A stretch of DNA of 5,610 bases from Acidaminococcaceae bacterium. GTDB lineage: Bacteria > Bacillota > Negativicutes > Acidaminococcales > Acidaminococcaceae. The position numbers and the translations under genes are program-made. The notes under the pieces are model-generated. The model made no database searches and was not told the DNA's origin. It was given only the letters and a program-made list of their open reading frames with translations. Position 1 is the stretch's first letter. Every line of letters starts with the position of its first letter. Positions 1-4,994 of this stretch are shown here, one piece after another. The stretch covers positions 1-5,610 of the forward strand of contig JAQUUF010000092.1 of the NCBI GenBank assembly GCA_028693975.1, read 5' to 3'.

Positions 1-198
1 GCTATTGTCGAAAGTATTTTTATGTGGGATGGCGTGGGCAAATTAGCAGTGGAGGCAATTGTCATGCGCGATTATCCTCTTATCCAAGCCTATGTGGTAT
101 GGATGTCTATTATTTATGTTTTTGTCAATTTGCTAACTGATATAGTTTATCATCTGCTTGACCCGCGCGTGCGGTTGGCGGAGGTGGGCAAACTATGA
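1..198 (+). CDS. ABC transporter permease (NikB/DppB type), C-terminal fragment
   Basis: Frame 1 is open from the window edge to the TGA at 196-198, giving 65 residues of the C-terminus of an inner-membrane permease; the start lies outside the window. The fragment shows the hallmarks of the first permease of peptide/nickel ABC importers: the segment V-E-S-I-F-x-W-x-G-V-G-K-L, then the R-D-Y-P-L-I-Q-A motif, a last hydrophobic helix (about residues 32-55), and the closing L-D-P-R-V-R-L. In this family the protein pairs with a NikC/DppC-like permease to form the channel. That partner starts inside this gene's stop codon (ATGA overlap, 195-198), so the two are translationally coupled. The family call is secure. 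The substrate (nickel, metallophore or peptide) is not visible in the fragment. Confidence 0.93.
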   Translation, partial: AIVESIFMWDGVGKLAVEAIVMRDYPLIQAYVVWMSIIYVFVNLLTDIVYHLLDPRVRLAEVGKL

Positions 199-1076
199 GA
201 GAGAATAGTGCATTGCGGCACAAACTAATTGCTTTATCCTGCTTGGCGACGCTTATAACCGCTATTTGTATTTTTGCGCCTAACTTATGCCCGGTAGACC
301 CCTATGCACAAGATTTGTCGCAGACCATGCAAGCACCTAGTCTACAGCATATCTTCGGGACGGACCGCTATGGCCGCGATATGCTCAGTAGAATTATTAT
401 GGGTAGCCGAGCCAGTGTTTTTGCTGCTTTGTTACTTGTGACCATTATTGCAGTTCTAGGCTCTGGAATTGGGCTTGTCTGTGGATGGCGCGGAGGCAAG
501 CTAGATACTTTCCTGATGCGTACCTCTGATGTTTTTTTAGCCTTTCCGGGCTTGGTTTTTGCTCTGGCCGTAATAGGAGTATTGGGTGGAGGATTATCTA
601 ATGCGATTATTGCTTTGGGTGCTATCAGCTGGCCCAAATATGCTAGATTAGCTAGAGCTTTGACTCTAGCCCAGAAGCACGCACCCTATATCGCTGCGTC
701 CCGACTGGTGGGGGGGAATGATAAGCAAATAATTTATCACCATATTTTGCCCAATATCAGCGGACCACTCTTGGTAACCGCGGTGCTGGATATTGGTACG
801 ATGATGATGGAGTTAGCAGGGCTGTCTTTTCTGGGCTTGGGAGCCCAGCCACCCTTAGCTGAGTGGGGCAGTATGATGAGCGAGGGGCGTAGTATGTTAC
901 AGACTTCTCCCTGGGTAGTCCTAGCTCCGGGAATGGCCATTTTCGTCACTGTTTTAACTTTTAACTTATTAGGAGATACAATACGAGACTATCTCGACCC
1001 CAAGGAGCGTTACAAAATTCAGCTTAACAAAGGAGCGCACATCACATGCAAAAGAAAAAGATTTTGGCAGGTTTAA
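195..1076 (+). CDS. ABC transporter permease (NikC/DppC type)
   Basis: This 293-residue integral membrane protein is the second channel subunit of a peptide/nickel-class ABC importer. The N-terminal helix (about 11-30) is followed by the family motif F-G-T-D-R-Y-G-R-D at 54-62. Further helices fall at about 75-97, 111-150, 188-214 and 238-259. The cytoplasmic coupling (EAA) loop is at 167-187, ending H-H-I-L-P-N; its usual E-A-A is A-A-S here. The G-L-G-x-Q-P-P-x-x-E-W-G motif is at 214-225 and the typical end L-G-D-T-I-R-D-Y-L-D-P at 259-269. The start at 195 has a GGAGGTGG site at 180-187 with a 7-base spacer and overlaps the preceding stop. About 20 residues follow the usual family end, and they read through the ribosome binding site and start of the next gene. 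A run of seven G lies at 710-716 inside the EAA-loop codons. Confidence 0.95.
   Translation: MRENSALRHKLIALSCLATLITAICIFAPNLCPVDPYAQDLSQTMQAPSLQHIFGTDRYGRDMLSRIIMGSRASVFAALLLVTIIAVLGSGIGLVCGWRGGKLDTFLMRTSDVFLAFPGLVFALAVIGVLGGGLSNAIIALGAISWPKYARLARALTLAQKHAPYIAASRLVGGNDKQIIYHHILPNISGPLLVTAVLDIGTMMMELAGLSFLGLGAQPPLAEWGSMMSEGRSMLQTSPWVVLAPGMAIFVTVLTFNLLGDTIRDYLDPKERYKIQLNKGAHITCKRKRFWQV
1029..1035 (+). promoter_or_regulatory. Ribosome binding site of the binding-protein gene, inside the permease coding region
   Basis: AAAGGAG sits 10 bases before the ATG at 1046. It lies wholly within codons 279-281 of the permease, whose stop is at 1074-1076. Ribosomes finishing the permease therefore pass over this site and the start codon, which suggests coupled translation. 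Its strength supports 1046 as the start of the lipoprotein. Confidence 0.75.
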
Positions 1077-2596
1077 GCACAATAGTCGCCATTGCTATCC
1101 TAGCTACAGGTTGCAGTTCGTCAGCTAAGCCCCAGAGTAAGGCAGGAGAGAAGAAGTTTGTGTATGGCACTACCGGTTATGGGGTGGATATGGGAGATGA
1201 AGGACTTAATCCCCACAAGAATTACTCCGGGTGGAGCTGTGTACGCTATGGCGTAGGTGAAACTTTATTTAAGTTTAGTGATAGTATGGAGATAGTGCCT
1301 TGGCTAGCTACGGCATATAAATTCACCGATGCTAATACGCTGGTCATTACCTTGCGAGATAATGTAACTTTTTCTAGTGGACGCAAGCTGGATGCTCAAG
1401 CGGTGAAAGAATGTCTGGAGCATTTGCTCCAAGTCCATGACAGAGCACCTCTAGATACCAAAATTGATAAAATAACAGCCCAGGGGCAAATTGTAACTAT
1501 TCATACCAAGGAGCCTACCCCGGCACTCATTAATTATTTGTGTGACCCCTATGGTGCAATAATTGATATGCAGCATGGTATCCAAGGGGATAATGTAGCA
1601 GGTACCGGACCGTATGTGGCTTCTGCTGTCTCAGATACAGAGATTACCTTGCACAAAAATCCCAACTACTGGGGTCAAGTCAAGCCTAAGGTGGATACTA
1701 TTGTAGTTAAGGCTATGACCAATGGCGACACCATGACCATGGCGCTCCAAAGTGGAGAGCTAGACGCCACCTATGGCTTGCCCTATGCCAGTTATAAATT
1801 ATTTGAGCATAATTCTGCTTATAATATTAGCTCTACTGCCACCAGCAGAGCGTTCTTCGCTCAGCTGAATTACCACGCACCGGTAATGCAGGAGAAGGCG
1901 GTGCGAGAAGCCGTGGCACGTGGCATCAACAAAGACGCCTTTGTTAGCGTTCTGCTCAATGGACATGGCACTGCAGCTGTGGGACCCTTCCCCGATAGTT
2001 TCAAATTCGGAGGCAAGACTGTTCAGGCTCCGACTTATAACCCTGCCGAAGCCAAGAGAATTCTGGCAGCGGCTGGCTGGCAAGACACCAATGGAGACGG
2101 TTACGTAGATAAGAATGGTACTAATCTTACTTTGCGCTGGTTAACTTATCCCGGGCGGATGGAGTTACCCATCCTAGCCGAGTCGGCACAGGCTACATTG
2201 AAGGATATTGGGATTAAGGTTGAAGTTAATAGCAATGCTAATCATTTGCAGGAGCTCAAAAAAGGGGCTTATGATGTTTATGCCAGTGCAATGGTGACGG
2301 CACCGACGGGTGACCCGGAGTACTTTTTCACTACCTGTTGTTTGACTACATCGACCAAGAACAGAGGCTTCTATCATCAAGAGCGCTTAGATACTTGGGC
2401 CAAGGAGCTGCATGGTACTTTTGATGCCGCTAAACGCGGACAAATAGCGACGCAAATGCAACAGCTCATCTTGGATGATTGCGGTTATATTTTTGCTTCT
2501 CATTTGCAGATGAGTCTAGTAGCCAAGAGCAAGGTGAAAGGACTGGTTGCCCATCCTTGTGATTATTATGAAATTACTGCTGATTTGGATATTTAA
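1046..2596 (+). CDS. ABC transporter substrate-binding lipoprotein (SBP_bac_5 family)
   Basis: This 516-residue extracytoplasmic protein captures the ligand and delivers it to the neighbouring permeases. A lysine-rich N-terminus and hydrophobic core lead to a lipobox L-A-T-G-C, with lipid-bearing C23, followed by a Ser/Lys-rich linker. SBP_bac_5 (peptide/nickel, cluster C) features follow: L-N-P at 54-56, R-Y-G-V-G-E-T-L-F at 67-75, L-R-D-N-V-T-F-S-S-G at 103-112, G-T-G-P-Y at 186-190, N-P-N-Y-W-G at 205-210, A-G-W-Q-D-T-N-G-D-G around 343-352, and G-D-P-E-Y-F-F before 430. Length is normal for the family. The start at 1046 is set by AAAGGAG and the proper signal peptide, although it lies inside the permease gene (31-bp overlap). 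Besides C23 there are seven cysteines (65, 123, 166, 431, 432, 479, 505), many for an exported protein. The short-ATPase context favours nickel, a metallophore or small peptides, but the ligand is inferred, not shown. Confidence 0.94.
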   Translation: MQKKKILAGLSTIVAIAILATGCSSSAKPQSKAGEKKFVYGTTGYGVDMGDEGLNPHKNYSGWSCVRYGVGETLFKFSDSMEIVPWLATAYKFTDANTLVITLRDNVTFSSGRKLDAQAVKECLEHLLQVHDRAPLDTKIDKITAQGQIVTIHTKEPTPALINYLCDPYGAIIDMQHGIQGDNVAGTGPYVASAVSDTEITLHKNPNYWGQVKPKVDTIVVKAMTNGDTMTMALQSGELDATYGLPYASYKLFEHNSAYNISSTATSRAFFAQLNYHAPVMQEKAVREAVARGINKDAFVSVLLNGHGTAAVGPFPDSFKFGGKTVQAPTYNPAEAKRILAAAGWQDTNGDGYVDKNGTNLTLRWLTYPGRMELPILAESAQATLKDIGIKVEVNSNANHLQELKKGAYDVYASAMVTAPTGDPEYFFTTCCLTTSTKNRGFYHQERLDTWAKELHGTFDAAKRGQIATQMQQLILDDCGYIFASHLQMSLVAKSKVKGLVAHPCDYYEITADLDI

Positions 2597-2599
2597 AGA

Positions 2600-2604
2600 A
2601 AGGA
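2600..2604 (+). promoter_or_regulatory. Ribosome binding site of ATPase 1 gene; leaves two possible starts
   Basis: AAGGA lies just after the stop of the lipoprotein gene (2594-2596). It is 4 bases from the ATG at 2609 and 10 bases from the in-frame ATG at 2615. The first spacing is short and the second is at the long end of normal, so the protein may begin at either. The choice changes only two residues. A third ATG at 2604 is out of frame. Confidence 0.55.
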
Positions 2605-2608
2605 TGTC

Positions 2609-3400
2609 ATGCCTATGCCGCTGTTAACTGTAGCAAATCTCACCGTCAATTATGGTGCCAAAGAAATATTGCACAAGGTGAGCCTGACTCTTGCAGCTGG
2701 AGAAACTCTGGGCATTATCGGGGAAAGCGGTAGTGGCAAGACTACTTTGCTGCGCACTATTATTGGTCAACTAGGCTACGGTGGTGCTGTAACAGAGGGG
2801 GTTATGCAGTACAAAGAGCAGGATTTGTTGAGTATCTCCGCGGAGCACCTAAGACAATTGCTGGGGCCGGAAATCAGTATGTTGTTTCAGGATTCACAGA
2901 GCTCTTTGTGCCAGATTCGCCAGATTAAATATTTGCTCTATGAAGCTATGAGTGCGCATGTGTCGCTAACCTTTGCAGAAGCCATGGCACGGGCAGAGGC
3001 TATCATGAGACAGATAGGGTTAACTGATACAGCCAGAATTCTAGCAAGCTATCCTTTTGAATTATCGGGCGGCATGAACCAAAGAGTCGGCCTCGTATTT
3101 GCTATGTTATTGCAGCCTTCGTTATTGTTGGCAGATGAACCCACTAGCGCCCTAGATGTCACAGTGCAAAAACAGGTTATGCAGGAGATGCAGCTTTTGC
3201 AGCGAACGTACCATACAGCTATTATTTTCGCTACTCATAATATTGCGCTAGCAAGCAAGTGTACTGATAAATTATTGGTGCTCAAAGACGGTGTAGTTAG
3301 GGAGCTGGGACGGACAAAAGAAGTGTTTAATCATCCTCAAGATAGTTACACACAAGAACTGATTGCGGCAGTACCCCGCCTAAGGAGAGAGCATGACTGA
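2609..3400 (+). CDS. ABC transporter ATP-binding protein (NikD/DppD type)
   Basis: This 263-residue cytoplasmic ATPase is the first of the two nucleotide-binding subunits. Walker A G-E-S-G-S-G-K-T-T is at 38-46, the Q-loop glutamine at 94, the signature L-S-G-G-M-N-Q-R at 152-159, Walker B L-L-L-A-D-E at 172-177, the D-loop S-A-L-D at 180-183 and the switch histidine at H210. All catalytic residues are present. Two neighbourhoods are atypical: the usual F-Q-D-P..L-N-P after the Q-loop reads F-Q-D-S..L-C-Q (93-102), and H210 is followed by Asn rather than Asp. The C-terminus is a short remnant of the oligopeptide-type tail (Y-T-Q-E-L-I-A-A-V-P). The longer extension with a cysteine cluster found in OppD/DppD is absent, so length fits NikD/CntD better. 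It follows the lipoprotein gene by 12 bp and overlaps ATPase 2 by 8 bp, consistent with equal synthesis of a heterodimer. Confidence 0.94.
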   Translation: MPMPLLTVANLTVNYGAKEILHKVSLTLAAGETLGIIGESGSGKTTLLRTIIGQLGYGGAVTEGVMQYKEQDLLSISAEHLRQLLGPEISMLFQDSQSSLCQIRQIKYLLYEAMSAHVSLTFAEAMARAEAIMRQIGLTDTARILASYPFELSGGMNQRVGLVFAMLLQPSLLLADEPTSALDVTVQKQVMQEMQLLQRTYHTAIIFATHNIALASKCTDKLLVLKDGVVRELGRTKEVFNHPQDSYTQELIAAVPRLRREHD

Positions 3401-4142
3401 TTATATGATGCAGGTGGAAAACCTAGATAAATATTTCCTAGCAAAGAATGGCAGCCCTTTCGCTGCTTTGTCTAAGGTTAGCTTTGGGCTTAAGCGGGGA
3501 GAATGTTTGGGCATAGTGGGAGAAAGCGGTTGTGGCAAGAGTACTTTGGCCCAAATAGTTTGCGGTTTGCTCCGTCCTACTTCCGGTCAGCTTTATTGGG
3601 AAGGGCAGGTAATAAGCGAAAAAGAGAGAAGACCATACCCCCAAATACAGCTAGTTTTCCAGTCGCCTCTGACTTCTTTTGATACGAGGCAGACAATGGG
3701 CAATAGTGTGAGCGAAGGACTTCGTTATAGGCACCGTAGTCCCAGCCAAATAGAGGAGCAAATTGACAGACTTATGGAGCAATGCGGGCTGGCAAGAGAG
3801 CTATTAGAGCGCTATCCCTATGAAATAAGTGGTGGACAGTGCCAGCGATTGGCTCTGGTACGTGCTCTGACTATGCAGCCGGAGCTGCTTATCTGTGATG
3901 AAATAACTAGCAGTTTGGACGTGCGAGTACAGAAGCAACTAATGGAATTTTTGCTAGAGCTCCAAGAGAGTCAAGGCTTGTCTTTTATTTTTATTTCTCA
4001 TGATTTGGCTCTGGTGCAGCAATTTTGCAATCAACTACTTATTATGCAGCATGGCGCTATTGTAGAAGCTGGAGCTACCCAGCAAATAATAGCCAAGCCT
4101 CAGACCGAGTATACGAGAGCACTGATAGAAGCAACTCTGTGA
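3393..4142 (+). CDS. ABC transporter ATP-binding protein (NikE/DppF type)
   Basis: This 249-residue cytoplasmic ATPase is the partner of the preceding ATPase. Walker A G-E-S-G-C-G-K-S-T is at 43-51, the Q-loop Q90 in V-F-Q-S-P, the signature I-S-G-G-Q-C-Q-R at 145-152, Walker B L-L-I-C-D-E at 165-170, the D-loop S-S-L-D at 173-176, and the switch histidine H203 in I-S-H-D. After Walker B the common Pro is Ile (D-E-I-T-S), a substitution seen in some second ATPases of these importers. All catalytic positions look intact. The start at 3393 has AAGGAG at 3382-3387 with a 5-base spacer and overlaps the upstream stop by 8 bp; ATGs at 3405 and 3408 are weaker options. It lacks the long DppF-type C-terminal tail and its size fits NikE/CntF. 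It is the last gene of the operon, and no clear hairpin follows it. Confidence 0.94.
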   Translation: MTDYMMQVENLDKYFLAKNGSPFAALSKVSFGLKRGECLGIVGESGCGKSTLAQIVCGLLRPTSGQLYWEGQVISEKERRPYPQIQLVFQSPLTSFDTRQTMGNSVSEGLRYRHRSPSQIEEQIDRLMEQCGLARELLERYPYEISGGQCQRLALVRALTMQPELLICDEITSSLDVRVQKQLMEFLLELQESQGLSFIFISHDLALVQQFCNQLLIMQHGAIVEAGATQQIIAKPQTEYTRALIEATL

Positions 4143-4184
4143 GAAGCAGTCTTTACTAATTTTGCTATGCAGAAAAATATTAAT

Positions 4185-4195
4185 TGTTATATAAT
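4185..4195 (+). promoter_or_regulatory. Probable promoter (extended -10) for the DUF3298-type gene
   Basis: A perfect TATAAT is at 4190-4195, overlapping TATATA at 4188-4193, which is preceded by TGT at 4185-4187 as in extended -10 promoters. The region upstream is AT-rich. No good -35 hexamer sits at 16-19 bases (for example ATGCAG at 4167-4172), so the extended -10 reading is preferred. Transcription would start near 4200-4203, leaving a leader of about 45 bases. No start site is proven. Confidence 0.5.
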
Positions 4196-4218
4196 GTAGT
4201 CAGTAGAAAGAAACTGAA

Positions 4219-4237
4219 CGGCGTAGCCGAAGGAGGG
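4219..4237 (+). promoter_or_regulatory. Small hairpin abutting a strong ribosome binding site
   Basis: CGGC (4219-4222), a GTA loop and GCCG (4226-4229) form a 4-bp G+C stem that ends directly against AAGGAGGG (4230-4237). The site is 9 bases (counted from AAGGAGG) before the ATG at 4246. An earlier ATG at 4242 opens only a three-codon frame. The stem may keep the leader open or stabilise the transcript's 5' end, but it could also be chance. Confidence 0.45.
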
Positions 4238-4245
4238 AATAATGT

Positions 4246-4917
4246 ATGGGTAAAAGATTTATTTATTTAGTTATGGCCCTGCTATTTTGTGTTACTGTAG
4301 GAACTCAGGCAGAAGCGTCCCAAGCTTACAGCAAGGTGGAGCTAGTTAATAAGAAAATTGTCAATGTCCGCAACGCTGATTTTGCGTTGAATCTTATCTA
4401 TCCCCGTGTGGAAATTCCACATAATGCCGTGGCTAGCTCTAAGATTAATTCGTTTTTTGCCAAAGAGATGGCACAGAGGGAAAACGATTACATGGCTAAG
4501 CAAGGCAGTGATGACATTACCGCTATGGAAACCAAATATCAGGTTGATGTCAACAATAAGAAGTTCTTGATTTTTAGAATCCGTGACTATTACTATGCTT
4601 ATAGAGCAGCGCATCCCAGTAGTGGAGAAGGCTCAGTGGCGTTTAGCGTACGAGATGGCAGAGAACTTACTTGGCGCGATTTGCTCAGTGCGGCAAACAA
4701 CAAGAAGGTTAATTTGGCAGCTCTCAATGCCAAATTAAACAAGCATCCCATGGCGGAGAATTTCTTTAAAAAGCCAGCGAAGCTCACAGCCTTTCCAGAG
4801 AACTACTTTATTGATACTGAAGGTGCATTACATTTTCTCTTTGGTCAATACGAACTAGCACCCTATGCTTGTGGCTTTATCGATGTACCCATGGGAGTGA
4901 AAATAATCAAAGGCTAA
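4246..4917 (+). CDS. Exported DUF3298/RsiV-like protein of unknown function
   Basis: This 223-residue protein has a clear signal peptide: K-R at 3-4, a hydrophobic core at 5-18, and a likely signal peptidase I cut after A-E-A at 22-24. There is no lipobox cysteine at the cut, so it is probably released or periplasmic/cell-wall-side. The mature part starts with a Y-P-R-V-E-I-P segment at 52-58 of the kind seen in DUF4163/DUF3298 proteins. It ends with the C-terminal DUF3298 hallmark F-G-Q-Y-E-L-A-P-Y-A-C-G at 199-210. The same fold forms the extracytoplasmic part of the anti-sigma factor RsiV, which binds lysozyme. Here there is no cytoplasmic anti-sigma domain or transmembrane anchor, so a signalling role is not implied. 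It has its own probable promoter and lies 103 bp after the ABC operon, and its convergent neighbour is cstA. The domain call rests on motif recognition, and the function is unknown. Confidence 0.82.
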   Translation: MGKRFIYLVMALLFCVTVGTQAEASQAYSKVELVNKKIVNVRNADFALNLIYPRVEIPHNAVASSKINSFFAKEMAQRENDYMAKQGSDDITAMETKYQVDVNNKKFLIFRIRDYYYAYRAAHPSSGEGSVAFSVRDGRELTWRDLLSAANNKKVNLAALNAKLNKHPMAENFFKKPAKLTAFPENYFIDTEGALHFLFGQYELAPYACGFIDVPMGVKIIKG

Positions 4918-4952
4918 GAACCTAGAGCAGTAAGAAGTTAATAGCAAATAAA

Positions 4953-4981
4953 AAAAGCGTAGGGCTTAGCCTTACGCTTTT
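4953..4981. terminator. Bidirectional intrinsic terminator between convergent genes
   Basis: The arms at 4953-4965 and 4969-4981 form a 13-bp stem (AAAAGCGTAGGGC with GCCTTACGCTTTT, one G-T wobble) around a TTA loop. On the plus strand it ends in four T and lies 36 bp after the exported-protein stop. On the minus strand the stem is followed by seven T (complement of the A run 4950-4956), just after the cstA stop at 4995. It should end both transcripts, more strongly on the minus strand. Confidence 0.88.
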
Positions 4982-4994
4982 GTGTTACTAGGGC

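Noticed and set aside
368..949. Minus-strand open frames of 89 and 70 codons inside the second permease
   Set aside because: They lie fully antisense to a strongly supported permease gene, have no recognisable domain and are low-complexity shadows of hydrophobic codons.
1799..2380. Open frames on both strands (62-94 codons) inside the binding-protein gene
   Set aside because: They overlap conserved SBP_bac_5 coding sequence in other frames and show no family motif.
2604..2606. ATG at 2604 as start of ATPase 1
   Set aside because: It is out of frame with the ATPase and overlaps the ribosome binding site itself.
3438..3644. Minus-strand 68-codon frame in ATPase 2
   Set aside because: It is antisense to the Walker A region of a clear ABC ATPase and has no supporting features.
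4160..4175. Possible terminator after the ABC operon
   Set aside because: Pairing is only a few A-T pairs and two G-C pairs with a bulge, and no T tract follows; too weak to call.
4171..4200. Fur- or other metal-regulator operator in the AT-rich leader
   Set aside because: The stretch is AT-rich with short chance palindromes but matches no recognisable full operator.
4342..4787. Minus-strand frames of 90 and 62 codons opposite the exported-protein gene
   Set aside because: The plus-strand gene has a signal peptide, a strong ribosome site and the DUF3298 hallmark; the antisense frames have none of these.
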